Shown here: positions 37,019 to 47,015 of the stretch, piece by piece | Layout: each line of letters starts with the position of its first letter | Numbering within the stretch: position 1 is the first letter of the stretch | DNA from: Arhodomonas sp052060015 | GTDB lineage: Bacteria > Pseudomonadota > Gammaproteobacteria > Nitrococcales > Nitrococcaceae | NCBI RefSeq assembly: GCF_052060015.1 | Contig: NZ_JBPODZ010000011.1 | Location: forward strand, 13,977 to 77,976 | Direction: 5' to 3' | Length of the DNA stretch: 64,000 nt | Position numbers and translations under genes: made by a program | Notes under the pieces: generated by a model | Told to the model about the DNA's origin: nothing | The model's input: only the letters and a program-made list of their open reading frames with translations | Database searches by the model: none

Positions 37019-37480
37019 TCACTCGATGACGAACAGCGGCTGATCGAACTCCACCGGCTGGCCGTTCTCCACGAGGATGCTGCGCACCAACCCGGCCCGG
37101 TCGGCCTCGATCTGGTTGAGCATCTTCATCGCCTCGATGATGCAGAGGGTATCCCCCACCTCCACCTGCTGGCCCTCCTCGACGAACGACGGTGCGCCCG
37201 GCGAGGACGAGCGGTAAAAGGTGCCCACCATCGGTGAGCGCACCGTGTATCCCGAGGGCTCCGCCGGCGTCTCCGGCTGGGTGCCACTGTCGCCGGATGA
37301 GGCGGGCGCTGGCGCCGGGGCCGGTTCGGGCGCGGGGACCTGGTATTGGACGGGGGGAGCGGCCTGGGCCTCGCGGCCACGGCTGATACGCACCGACTCC
37401 TCGCCCTCGCAGATCTCGATCTCGTTGATGCCGGATTCCTCGAGCAGCTCGATGAGGCGCTTGATCTTACGGATATCCAT
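37019..37480 (-). CDS. accB: Acetyl-CoA carboxylase, biotin carboxyl carrier protein
   Basis: A 153-residue AccB. The N-terminal helical segment (DIRKIKRLIELLEESGINEIEI) is typical, followed by a Pro/Ala-rich flexible linker (YQVPAPEPAPAPAPA) and the C-terminal biotinyl domain. The biotin attachment site is CIIEAMKMLNQIEAD, with the modified Lys between two Met residues, and the 'thumb' region (YRSSSPGAPSFVEEG) is present. It sits 6 bases after aroQ and upstream of accC. Confidence 0.95.
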   Translation of the reverse strand: MDIRKIKRLIELLEESGINEIEICEGEESVRISRGREAQAAPPVQYQVPAPEPAPAPAPASSGDSGTQPETPAEPSGYTVRSPMVGTFYRSSSPGAPSFVEEGQQVEVGDTLCIIEAMKMLNQIEADRAGLVRSILVENGQPVEFDQPLFVIE

Positions 37481-37486
37481 GGGTGT

Positions 37487-37930
37487 TCAGTCCTGTCCCG
37501 TGCGCCGGAGCGCGGCGTCCAAGGCATAGTCGTAACCGTCCGCGCCGAGGCCCGTGATGACCCCCTCAGCGCGGTCGGAGAGATAGGAATGGGCACGAAA
37601 CGGCTCCCGCGCATACACGTTCGAGAGGTGTACCTCTATGAACGGGATCGCCACGGCGAGCAGTGCGTCACGGATGGCGACGCTGGTGTGGGTGAACGCG
37701 GCCGGATTGATGATGATAAAGTCCACGGACTCATCGGCGGCACGCTGGATGCGCTCGACGATCTCGTGTTCCGCGTTGCTCTGAAAGCACATCAGTGTCG
37801 CGCCCTGCTCCTGGGCGCGGCGGGTGAGCGCCGTTTCGATGGCCTCCAGGCCCGCGCGCCCGTAATAGCCGGGCTCACGGCTGCCGAGCAGGTTCAGGTT
37901 CGGCCCGTTGATCAGCAATACCGTCGCCAT
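37487..37930 (-). CDS. aroQ: 3-dehydroquinate dehydratase, type II
   Basis: A 147-residue type II dehydroquinase catalysing the third step of the shikimate pathway. The conserved core is visible: VLLINGPNLNLLGSREPGYYG with the catalytic Tyr/Arg loop, FQSNAEHEIVERIQ, FIIINPAAFTHTSVAIRDAL and the IPFIEVHLSNVYAREPFRAHS segment containing the catalytic His region. The start at 37930 (MATVLLINGPN) matches the family; an in-frame ATG eight codons upstream is less likely. First gene of the aroQ-accB-accC unit. Confidence 0.95.
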   Translation of the reverse strand: MATVLLINGPNLNLLGSREPGYYGRAGLEAIETALTRRAQEQGATLMCFQSNAEHEIVERIQRAADESVDFIIINPAAFTHTSVAIRDALLAVAIPFIEVHLSNVYAREPFRAHSYLSDRAEGVITGLGADGYDYALDAALRRTGQD

Positions 37931-38061
37931 TGCCCTTCCCCCGATTGGCGACATTCATCCGGGGCGGATGACGTCAGCGCGGTATTGTGAATGGGCAGGG
38001 CGAAAATGTCTAGTTCGCTGCAGTTGGCCGCAGGATCCAAATTTTTCCGCGGAGTTTTCGA

Positions 38062-38577
38062 TCACCCCCGGTTTCGGGAGAGCTCGGAGAGGATCGGTGC
38101 CAGCTCGCCTTCGCGGACCTGGCGGGCAAAGACATGGCGGATGCGCCCGCCTCGATCGATGACCACGGTATAGGGCAGCGCCCCGCTGTCGCTGCCGTAG
38201 CGGGTCTGCACGTCCATCGCGGCCCCCACTCCGTGGAGGGTCGGATAATCGAGGGGCTGTTCCTCGATAAAGCCGCGCACGGCCTCCAGGCGATCGACGG
38301 CGACGCCGACGAACTGGACGCCCCGCTCGCCGAAACGCGCCTGGAGCTCGTTGAACAGTGGGATCTCCTCGCGGCAGGGCGGACACCAACTGGCCCAGAA
38401 GTTGAGCACGATGACCTGGCCATCCCACTCGGTGATGGAACGGCGCTCGCCGTCGAGATCCGGAAGGGTGAACACCGGTCGGACCGTCCCCTGGCGCTCC
38501 TGGTACCAGAGCAGGCCGCCCACCCCGAAGGCGATGCCGAGCAGCAGCGCCAGGGCGACGTAGATGAGCCGCCGCAT
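38062..38577 (-). CDS. TlpA-like membrane-anchored thioredoxin-fold protein
   Basis: A 171-residue periplasmic thioredoxin-like reductase. It starts with a membrane anchor (RRLIYVALALLLGIAFGVGGLLW), followed by a thioredoxin fold with the redox-active WASWCPPCREE motif and the cis-Pro region ALPYTVVIDRGG. Such TlpA/ResA-type proteins reduce cysteines of cytochrome c apoproteins or other exported proteins. It overlaps the stop of dsbD by one base (ATGA-type junction), suggesting DsbD supplies its electrons. The ATG at 38577 places the anchor right at the start. Confidence 0.87.
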   Translation of the reverse strand: MRRLIYVALALLLGIAFGVGGLLWYQERQGTVRPVFTLPDLDGERRSITEWDGQVIVLNFWASWCPPCREEIPLFNELQARFGERGVQFVGVAVDRLEAVRGFIEEQPLDYPTLHGVGAAMDVQTRYGSDSGALPYTVVIDRGGRIRHVFARQVREGELAPILSELSRNRG

Positions 38578-40430
38578 CAGCCCGCCGCCCCCGTGCCCCA
38601 CGCGCGCTCCAGGCGGCCGATGAAGGCCTCCGGGCCGAGGAACCCCACCACCCGGTGCTCACGGCGCTCCTCGCCATCGGCATCAAAGAGCATCACCGCC
38701 GGCGGCAGGAATACGTCGTAGGCCTGAAGCAGACGCTTGTCCGCCGCGCTCATCTCGGTGACATCCACCCGCAACAGCTCGGCGCCGGCAAGGCGCTCGC
38801 GCACCGTGGCGTCGGCAAAGGTCTCCTCATCGAGCTTGACGCAATACACGCACCAATCGGCATAGACATCCACCAGCGCCGGACGGCCCGACGCCTGCGC
38901 CCCCGCCAGGGCCTCGCGCAGCCCGGAGAGGTCATCCACCTCGCGGAACTCGCCCACCACGCCGGTGGGTTCGGGGGCGGGCCCGCCGGCCACGGTGAGC
39001 GAACTAAGCGGGCGCCAGACATCACCGCCCCCGGCCGAGGCGCCCACCAGCGCCACCGCCCCCCAGATGAACAGCGCCATGCCCCCGGCCTTGCGCAGCC
39101 GCCGCGCCGGCGGCGCGCCGGGCCCTAGGCGATCGAGCCCCCCGAGGAAGACACCGCAGCCGAGCAGTAACGCACCCCAAAGGGCGAGGGTCACCGCACC
39201 GTCAAGGAGGCGCTCGAGCAGGTAGATGGCCACGCCCAGGAAGAGCACGCCCACCACGGCCCGCACCGCCGTCATCCACGGCCCGGCACGGGGCAACCAG
39301 CGGCCGGCGGCGGTACCGATGGCCAGCAACGGCACCCCCATCCCGTTGGCAAGGACGAACAGCGCCAACCCCCCGAGCCAGGCGTCACCGGTGGTGCTGA
39401 TGAAGGCCAGGGCGACGATGAGCGCCGGCCCGGAGCAGGCGCCGACGATGAGCGCCGAGAGCATGCCCATGACCGCTGCGCCGGCGAAGGTGCCACCATG
39501 CTGGCGGTGGGAGAGCGCCGCCAGCCGCGTCTGCCAGGCACTCGGCAGCTGCAGCTGGAATACCCCGAGCATGGCCAGGGCCATCACCACCAGCAGCGCC
39601 GCAAAGCCGCCGAGCACCCATGGCCCCTGGAGGTCGGCCTGGATCGCGGAACCGGTGAGCCCGGCGGCTACACCAGCGGCCGCGTAGGTGACCGCCGTGG
39701 CCTCCACATAGACCAGCGACAACCAGAACGCCCGGGCGCCGGTGCGATGGCGATCACCGGCAATGAGCCCGGAGAGGATGGGCACCATGGGATAGAGGCA
39801 GGCGGTGAAGGCCAGCAACAGCCCGGCCACGAAGAAACCGCCGAGGATAGGCACCAGCCGGCCGCTGGCCAGCGCGCCGTCCAGGGCGGCGGAGCCGCCG
39901 GAGACCCAACCCCCCCCGCCGCTGGCGCCCGCCGCCGGGGCGGCGCCATCGACGCCGGCCACCGCCACCTCCACCGTTTCCGGCGGGTAGCAGACACCGG
40001 CCTCGGCGCAACCCTGGTAGTCGGCCACCAGGGTGAACGGCCCGCCCTCGTCCACATAGATGGACATGGACACCGGCTCCCGGAAGACCGCCACTTCGCC
40101 AAAATACGGATCTTCGTCGATCTCGCCGGGCGGGGACTCGATGCGGCGGACCACCTCGCCCCCCGCGCCGCGGAAGTCGATCTTGTCGCGGTAGAGGTAG
40201 TAGCCCTCCTGGACGTCCCAGCGGGCCACCAACCGATCCTCGGCGACGCGCTCAACGGTGAGCGGGAAGGCCTGCTCCGGCGGCAGCAGATCCTCCTGGC
40301 CGCCGACGAGCCCGGACAGCGCACCGGACTGCCCCTGGGCCCCCACGGCGGCGGCGAGGAGCAACAGCAGGCAGCCCAGGGCCAGGACGGGCGGCGAGAA
40401 CAAGCGGCGATGCGCGGTGCGATGCGGCAT
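38577..40430 (-). CDS. dsbD: Thiol:disulfide interchange protein DsbD
   Basis: A 617-residue three-domain DsbD that moves reducing power from cytoplasmic thioredoxin to periplasmic partners. A signal peptide (FSPPVLALGCLLLLLAAAVGA) is followed by the N-terminal DsbD-alpha domain with QGCAEAGVCYPPETV cysteines, eight membrane helices including the redox pair in FTACLYPMVPILSG and VGACSGPALIVAL, and a C-terminal thioredoxin domain with YADWCVYCVKLDEETF. All six functional cysteines expected for DsbD are present. It is between cutA (40 bases upstream) and the TlpA-like protein, in the cutA-dsbD order known from E. coli. Confidence 0.94.
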   Translation of the reverse strand: MPHRTAHRRLFSPPVLALGCLLLLLAAAVGAQGQSGALSGLVGGQEDLLPPEQAFPLTVERVAEDRLVARWDVQEGYYLYRDKIDFRGAGGEVVRRIESPPGEIDEDPYFGEVAVFREPVSMSIYVDEGGPFTLVADYQGCAEAGVCYPPETVEVAVAGVDGAAPAAGASGGGGWVSGGSAALDGALASGRLVPILGGFFVAGLLLAFTACLYPMVPILSGLIAGDRHRTGARAFWLSLVYVEATAVTYAAAGVAAGLTGSAIQADLQGPWVLGGFAALLVVMALAMLGVFQLQLPSAWQTRLAALSHRQHGGTFAGAAVMGMLSALIVGACSGPALIVALAFISTTGDAWLGGLALFVLANGMGVPLLAIGTAAGRWLPRAGPWMTAVRAVVGVLFLGVAIYLLERLLDGAVTLALWGALLLGCGVFLGGLDRLGPGAPPARRLRKAGGMALFIWGAVALVGASAGGGDVWRPLSSLTVAGGPAPEPTGVVGEFREVDDLSGLREALAGAQASGRPALVDVYADWCVYCVKLDEETFADATVRERLAGAELLRVDVTEMSAADKRLLQAYDVFLPPAVMLFDADGEERREHRVVGFLGPEAFIGRLERAWGTGAAG

Positions 40431-40470
40431 GGGGTAGCACGGATCTCCGTTGCGCGTGGGCCCGAAGGCC

Positions 40471-40797
40471 TCAACCGGTCGAGGTCTCCTCGGTGACCCA
40501 TTGCAGGTAGCCGGCGAGGCCCGCGGCTATGGGGACCGCGATGATCTCGGGAAGTTCATCGGGGTGCGCAGCGCGGACCGCCTCTTCCAGTCGTGGAAAG
40601 ACCTCGCGGGTGGTCTTGGCGAGCAGCAACAGCTCGCTGTCGCGCTGGATCTCCCCATCCCAGTGATACACCGAGGTCATCCCCGGCACGATGTTGACGC
40701 AGGCCGCGTGACGGCCGGCGACCAGCGTTTCGGCGATGCGGTCGGCGGCCTCCCGATCCGGGCAGGTCACCAGCGCCACCAGGTGATCGTCCGCCAT
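40471..40797 (-). CDS. cutA: Divalent-cation tolerance protein CutA
   Basis: A 108-residue CutA1, a small trimeric protein associated with copper and divalent-metal tolerance, with no proven catalytic role. It has the conserved LVTCPDREAADRIAETLV, AACVNIVPGMTSVYHWDGEI and ELLLLAKTT segments, and HPDELPEIIAVPI near the end. The ATG at 40797 has an AAGGAGGTGC-type ribosome-binding site. Head of the cutA-dsbD-tlpA-like unit and divergent from groES. Confidence 0.94.
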   Translation of the reverse strand: MADDHLVALVTCPDREAADRIAETLVAGRHAACVNIVPGMTSVYHWDGEIQRDSELLLLAKTTREVFPRLEEAVRAAHPDELPEIIAVPIAAGLAGYLQWVTEETSTG

Positions 40798-40855
40798 GAT
40801 GCACCTCCTTAGCCTGGACAAACTGCAATTGTACCACCGCACCCCTCGCCAACTA

Positions 40856-40883
40856 TTGACTGCTGCGGTGATGTGACTATCAT
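40856..40883 (+). promoter_or_regulatory. Sigma-70 promoter of groESL
   Basis: TTGACT (40856-40861) and TATCAT (40878-40883) are separated by 16 bases. The -10 box abuts the CIRCE operator directly, so HrcA binding would block transcription. No sigma-32 type promoter (CTTGAA ... CCCCAT) was noticed. Confidence 0.7.
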
Positions 40884-40909
40884 TAGCACTCACCTGAGGC
40901 GAGTGCTAA
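40883..40909 (+). promoter_or_regulatory. CIRCE operator (HrcA binding site)
   Basis: A perfect CIRCE inverted repeat, TTAGCACTC - 9 bases - GAGTGCTAA, is located between the promoter and groES. This is the well-established HrcA repressor target for heat-shock chaperonin genes. Confidence 0.96.
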
Positions 40910-40976
40910 CAAACGGCCTCGCCGGGCACAACCTACTCCAATGTTCCAGTGAACACGGCTTTAAGGAGACGTCCCG

Positions 40977-41267
40977 ATGAATCTGCGTCCGCTTCATGAT
41001 CGCGTAGTGGTCAAGCGCCAGGAGGAAGAGCGTACCTCCCCCGGCGGCATCGTTATCCCCGACACCGCCGCGGAGAAGCCGATCCGGGGCGAGATCGTCG
41101 CCGTGGGCAACGGCAAGCGCCTGGACAACGGCGAGGTCCGCCCGCTCGACGTCAAGGTCGGCGACAAGGTGCTGTTCGGCAAGTTCGCGGGCACCGAGGT
41201 AAAGCTCGGCGATGAGGATGTCCTCGTGATGCGCGAGGACGACGTCATGGCCGTGATCGAGGACTGA
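40977..41267 (+). CDS. groES: Co-chaperonin GroES
   Basis: A 96-residue GroES forming the heptameric lid on GroEL. The standard sequence MNLRPLHDRVVVKRQEEERTS opens the protein; the mobile loop (RTSPGGIVIPDTAAEKP), GEIVAVGNGKRLDNG and VKVGDKVLFGKFAGTEV follow. The ATG at 40977 has AAGGAGA upstream. It is controlled by the CIRCE site and transcribed with groEL. Confidence 0.97.
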   Translation: MNLRPLHDRVVVKRQEEERTSPGGIVIPDTAAEKPIRGEIVAVGNGKRLDNGEVRPLDVKVGDKVLFGKFAGTEVKLGDEDVLVMREDDVMAVIED

Positions 41268-41322
41268 GCCGCCCGCCGGCAGCAACCATCCACCGAACAC
41301 CGAATACAGAGGTAGAGAGCAA

Positions 41323-42969
<1,647 letters not shown>

Positions 42970-42996
42970 GCCCTGCCGGCCTCCGCGCCGTGACAG

Positions 42997-43024
42997 AAAG
43001 CCCCGCCCCGTGCGGGGCTTTTTT
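42997..43024 (+). terminator. Factor-independent terminator after groEL
   Basis: The stem AAAGCCCCGC / GCGGGGCTTT with a five-base loop is followed by a run of six T. It lies 28 bases after the groEL stop. Confidence 0.9.
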
Positions 43025-43050
43025 GTGTCCGCCATGGCAAACTGGCGGCC

Positions 43051-43731
43051 ATGGCCGAGCTGCCAAGACATCGCTGGGACCTGACCCCGGCCGAGGCCCG
43101 GGCGCTGCAGTGCCGGCTCGCCGGCCGGGTGCGGCTGGAGCCGGGGCCGCGGCGGGTGCGGACCATCGCCGGGGTGGATACGGGCTTCGAGGACGGCGGC
43201 GCCACCGCCAGGGCGGCGGCGGTACTGCTGGACTGGCCGGACCTGAACGTCATCGCCGACCACATCGCCCGCACCCCGACCCCCATGCCCTACGTACCGG
43301 GGTTGCTGTCCTTCCGGGAACTGCCCGCGGTGCTCGCCGCCCTGGAGGGACTGGACACTGCCCCCGACCTGGTGCTCTGCGACGGTCAGGGCATCGCCCA
43401 TCCGCGGCGCCTGGGCATCGCCGCCCACCTCGGAGTGCTAACGGACCTCATCACCATTGGGGTGGGCAAGAGCCGTCTGACCGGCAAGTACACCGAGCCG
43501 GGCCCGCACCGCGGCGATGCCTCACCACTACTGGCCGACGGGGAGCGCGTGGGCACGGTGCTGCGGACTCGCGACCGCGTCCGAGCGCTGTTCGTCTCGC
43601 CGGGTCACCGCATCGACCACGCGGGCGCAGAGGAATGGGTCCTCGCCTGCTGCCGGGGTTATCGCCTCCCGGAACCCATCCGTCAGGCGGACCACCGGGC
43701 CTCCCGGCGGGGTCGGTTCAGAGCAGGCTGA
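43051..43731 (+). CDS. nfi: Endonuclease V (deoxyinosine 3'-endonuclease)
   Basis: A 226-residue endonuclease V that nicks DNA near deoxyinosine produced by adenine deamination. Conserved features are IAGVDTGFED with the first catalytic Asp, the PYVPGLLSFRELPAVLAAL wedge region, LVLCDGQGIAHPRRLGIAAHLGV with the second acidic metal ligand, and IGVGKSRLTGKY. It has its own start 26 bases after the groEL terminator. Its 3' end overlaps the convergent response-regulator gene by 14 bases. Confidence 0.92.
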   Translation: MAELPRHRWDLTPAEARALQCRLAGRVRLEPGPRRVRTIAGVDTGFEDGGATARAAAVLLDWPDLNVIADHIARTPTPMPYVPGLLSFRELPAVLAALEGLDTAPDLVLCDGQGIAHPRRLGIAAHLGVLTDLITIGVGKSRLTGKYTEPGPHRGDASPLLADGERVGTVLRTRDRVRALFVSPGHRIDHAGAEEWVLACCRGYRLPEPIRQADHRASRRGRFRAG

Positions 43732-44860
43732 GGGCGGCCACCGCGACGAGGCCGAGGGCGGTCGCCACCGCCACACCCACGACCATGCGCCGCAAGGCGG
43801 CGGACTCCCGGGACACCCGCTCCGCGATCAGGTTCTCCACGGCATCGCCTTGGCCAGCGGCACGCCCGTCAACGGCCTCGACGGCCTGCTCGTGGGCGAT
43901 GCGCGAGGCCTCGTCCAGGAGCTCGCGCCGCAGCGTATCGCGCAGGGAACCGCTCACGCGCTCCTCCACCATGGGGGCGAGCCGCCCGGCAAGGCGGTCG
44001 CTCAATGTGGAGAGCAGCTCCTCGTCCTCAAGCCGCGTATCCACCGCCTGCTCGATGCGCCCGAGCGCCTCCGCGCTGGCCCGCTCGGCGACCCGTGGCA
44101 CGGCCTCGTCCACCACCCGATCGGCGGCCTCGCGGCTGACCTCGCCAGCCAGGGCTGCCGTATCCGGAACCTCCGGGGCCTCCCCGGGGCCGGGTCCAGG
44201 CGCCTCCTCGAGGGCAGTGACACGGGCCTGCACCGGCTCCAGGGCCGCCTCCACCGCCGCTCGGATACGCGCCTCGGGCTCCTCGCCCAGGACCGCGGTA
44301 ACGGCATCCCGCGCCGCGCGCTCCGACTCCGCGGCCACCAGCCGCCGCAGGGCCTCCTCCTCCATCGGGGCGGGTTGCGCCGGCGCGGCAGCCTGCGGGC
44401 CGAGGGTCGCGGTGCCCGACGCCACGTCGGCCTCCGTGGCAAACGCTTCGGCGGGGATCTCCGCCGCTCCGGCCTCGGCCCGATACGCCTGGACGGATTC
44501 CAGTACGCGCTCGAGGCCGTCCTCGCCGCTGGGCTTGATCAGGAAATCGACCACACCCAGGGACTTCGCCCGGGAACGGTCGTCGTCGCTGTCCTGGGAG
44601 GTGTACATGACCACCGGCACGTCGCCGGCACCGGGGTACTCATGGAGCTGGCGCGTCGCCTCGAAGCCGTCCATGTCCGGCATCATATAATCCATGAAGA
44701 CCACGTCGGGGACGCGGTCACGGATATAGGCAAGCGCCTCGCCGCCGGTGGCCGCCTCATCGACATCAATCTCGTGCCGGCGTAGCAACCGAGTAAGCGC
44801 GACCCGCGCCAGGCGCGAGTCATCCACCACCAGGGCGGTTCCGATTGATTGTTCGCTCAT
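43718..44860 (-). CDS. Response regulator with coiled-coil region and C-terminal membrane anchor
   Basis: A 380-residue protein of unusual build. Residues 1-125 form a complete receiver domain: acidic pair in LVVDDSRLAR, phosphoacceptor Asp in VVFMDYMMPDMDGFE, Thr in MYTSQD and Lys in FLIKPSG. This is followed by a Pro/Ala-rich linker, a long Glu/Ala/Arg-rich region predicted to be helical, and one hydrophobic segment at the extreme C-terminus (VVGVAVATALGLVAVAALSLL). No output or DNA-binding domain is present. It may be a tail-anchored phospho-acceptor, perhaps for a chemosensory or pilus system, but no histidine kinase is adjacent. The start at 44860 precedes the receiver directly. Confidence 0.78.
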   Translation of the reverse strand: MSEQSIGTALVVDDSRLARVALTRLLRRHEIDVDEAATGGEALAYIRDRVPDVVFMDYMMPDMDGFEATRQLHEYPGAGDVPVVMYTSQDSDDDRSRAKSLGVVDFLIKPSGEDGLERVLESVQAYRAEAGAAEIPAEAFATEADVASGTATLGPQAAAPAQPAPMEEEALRRLVAAESERAARDAVTAVLGEEPEARIRAAVEAALEPVQARVTALEEAPGPGPGEAPEVPDTAALAGEVSREAADRVVDEAVPRVAERASAEALGRIEQAVDTRLEDEELLSTLSDRLAGRLAPMVEERVSGSLRDTLRRELLDEASRIAHEQAVEAVDGRAAGQGDAVENLIAERVSRESAALRRMVVGVAVATALGLVAVAALSLL

Positions 44861-44951
44861 TCTCTCCCCCCACGTCCCCGGACAGCGCTATTAGTAGCAA
44901 AGCCGGGAGGCAGGGGGCCAGCCCCGCGCCCCTCACAGGGGAACAGTGTCG

Positions 44952-45356
44952 CTATTCGGCACCCTCGCAGTGGTCGAGCTGACCGCGGAGCCAGAGCCGG
45001 CTCTCGTTGTTGCCATTGAGTGCGGCACGGTAGAACCAGCGGACCGCCATCTGCTCGTCGCGAGCCACCCCGCGGCCCTCAGCAAACATCACTCCGAGGT
45101 TGTGCTGAGCGGCGACACAGCCCTGGTCCGCCGCCGCCTGGAACCAGCCCGCCGCGAGCCCATCGTCGCGCTCCACGCCCTGACCCGTGGCATAGAGGAA
45201 GGCCAGGGCATGCTGGGCCTCGGAGAGCCCACGCAGTGCAGCCCGGCGGTAGAGCCGGGCCGCCTCGCTCAAGTCCACCCCCGTGGAGTCACCCATCTCC
45301 AGGCGACGACCGGCCAGATAATCGTTCCAGGCCTTGTCTCGATCTGCAGCCATCAT
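44952..45356 (-). CDS. Sel1-repeat protein
   Basis: A 134-residue protein consisting almost entirely of Sel1-like (TPR-type) helical repeats: AARLYRRAALRGLSEAQHALAFLYATGQGV, AAGWFQAAADQGCVAAQHNLGVMFAEGRGV and AVRWFYRAALNGNNESRLWL. There are about three copies of the 36-residue unit. Such proteins act as scaffolds for protein-protein interaction. No signal peptide is seen, so it is probably cytoplasmic. It lies 91 bases downstream of the membrane-anchored response regulator on the same strand and could be co-transcribed with it. Confidence 0.8.
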   Translation of the reverse strand: MMAADRDKAWNDYLAGRRLEMGDSTGVDLSEAARLYRRAALRGLSEAQHALAFLYATGQGVERDDGLAAGWFQAAADQGCVAAQHNLGVMFAEGRGVARDEQMAVRWFYRAALNGNNESRLWLRGQLDHCEGAE

Positions 45357-45621
45357 TGTTCGACCCTATTATCCAATTCCTTCTGGTAGTTTCCCCATGC
45401 ACTTTTGATGCCACCATTAGGACCGCCCTCGCAGCGAGTCAAAATATTGGAAATTCAGTGACATACAGGAACTCCGTTCCCTGGGGAAGGATCCGGCGGC
45501 GGCGCAACGATGACACCGCCGGTCAACAGGATAGCCGGAAGGTGACCGGATGTGACAGGCCGCCTTGCCGGAATACGGCGTATCACCGAACATGCCCCGC
45601 AGCGACGGACCAGGAGACCCG
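45357..45621 (+). other. Gene-free interval, comparatively A+T-rich
   Basis: This divergent interval between the Sel1 gene and the AmpG-like gene contains no convincing ORF. Its central part is richer in A and T than the surroundings, so it probably holds the two promoters, but no clear -10/-35 pair could be assigned. Confidence 0.5.
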
Positions 45622-46998
45622 ATGGCTGCAGACCGGAACACCAGCCCGTGGCGAGAGGCAATCCGCCTCTACACCGACCGCCCGGTAATCATCATGCTGT
45701 TCCTCGGCTTCTCCGCCGGGCTGCCGTTCATGCTGGTGTTCGCGACCCTGAGCGCATGGTTGCGCGAGGCCGAAGTGACCCGAACCGCCATCGGCTTCTT
45801 CAGCTGGGTGGGGATCACGTATTCCATCAAGATCCTGTGGGCGCCCATCGTCGACCGCCTGGGCCTGCCGCTGCTGACACGGCGACTCGGCCAACGCCGC
45901 GGCTGGATGCTCGCGGGACAGATCGGCATCGCCGCGGGCCTTGCCGGGATGAGCCTGTTGCAACCTTCCGAGGCGCTGACGGCGGTGGCGCTGCTGGCGC
46001 TGCTGGTGGCCTTCTCCTCCGCCACCCAGGACATCGCCATAGACGCCTTCCGCATCGAGTCCGCCCCCGTGCACCAGCAGGGCGCGATGGCGGCCACCTA
46101 CCAGCTCGGCTATCGGGTGGCCATCCTGGTCTCCTACGCCGGGGCGCTGTACCTGGCCTCGGGCGTCGGCTGGCCCGCCACCTATCTGATCATGGCCGCG
46201 CTCACCGGCGTCGGCATGCTGGCGGTGGCGGCGAGCGCCGAGCCGGAGCGACGGACGGCGGCCTTCGCGCCCAGCCGCGAGGAGGTGGCAGTGGCCGATT
46301 TCGGCCACCGCCATCGCCGCTTGCCGCCGGTGCTCGCCCACCTGGCCACCGGCTTCGCCGGCGCGGTACTCGCCCCCATCGGCGACTTCCTGCGCCGCTT
46401 CGGTCCGGCGGCCATCGGCATCCTGGCGCTCGTGGGGGCCTTTCGCATCACCGACCTGGCCATGGCCAGCATGGCCAACCCGCTGTACATCGACCTGGGC
46501 TACAGCAAGGCGCAGATCGGCACCGTGAGCGGCATCTACGGCACCGTGATGACGATGATCGGCGCCTTCGCCGGAGGCTTCGCCGTAAGCCGGTACGGCC
46601 TGCTCCGGGCGCTGCTCGCCGGTGCCGTGCTCGCCGCGGCCACCAATCTGCTGTTCGCCTGGCTAGCGAGCACCGGCGGCGGGGTGTGGGCCCTCACCTC
46701 GGTGATCAGCGCTGAGAATCTGGCCAGCGGCCTGGCCGGCTCCGCCTTCATCGCCTGGCTGTCGAGCCTGACCACCGAGCGCTACACGGCCACCCAGTAT
46801 GCGCTGTTCAGCTCGCTGATGACCCTTCCCGGGAAGTTCCTCAGCGGCTTCGGTGGCATCCTGGTGGATGCCCAGGGCTACGCAACGTTCTTCCTGGTCA
46901 CCGCCGCCCTGGGCATGCCCGCGGTGGTGTTGATCCTGTGGCTGATGTACCGCGACCCCCGACCCGCCGCCACGGCGGCGGCCACCGCCGAAGAATGA
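45622..46998 (+). CDS. AmpG-like MFS permease (muropeptide transporter family)
   Basis: A 458-residue major-facilitator protein with about 12 to 14 hydrophobic helices. The region VIIMLFLGFSAGLPFMLVFATLSAWLREAEV matches the start of AmpG proteins, which import anhydromuropeptides for cell-wall recycling; KILWAPIVDRLGLPLLTRRLGQRRGWML and ATQDIAIDAFRIE are also diagnostic of this subfamily. The ATG at 45622 has CAGGAGA just upstream; an ATG ten codons earlier is an alternative. The following gene starts at its stop codon region. Confidence 0.85.
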   Translation: MAADRNTSPWREAIRLYTDRPVIIMLFLGFSAGLPFMLVFATLSAWLREAEVTRTAIGFFSWVGITYSIKILWAPIVDRLGLPLLTRRLGQRRGWMLAGQIGIAAGLAGMSLLQPSEALTAVALLALLVAFSSATQDIAIDAFRIESAPVHQQGAMAATYQLGYRVAILVSYAGALYLASGVGWPATYLIMAALTGVGMLAVAASAEPERRTAAFAPSREEVAVADFGHRHRRLPPVLAHLATGFAGAVLAPIGDFLRRFGPAAIGILALVGAFRITDLAMASMANPLYIDLGYSKAQIGTVSGIYGTVMTMIGAFAGGFAVSRYGLLRALLAGAVLAAATNLLFAWLASTGGGVWALTSVISAENLASGLAGSAFIAWLSSLTTERYTATQYALFSSLMTLPGKFLSGFGGILVDAQGYATFFLVTAALGMPAVVLILWLMYRDPRPAATAAATAEE

Positions 46999-47015
46999 GC
47001 AAGGAAACAGCGACC

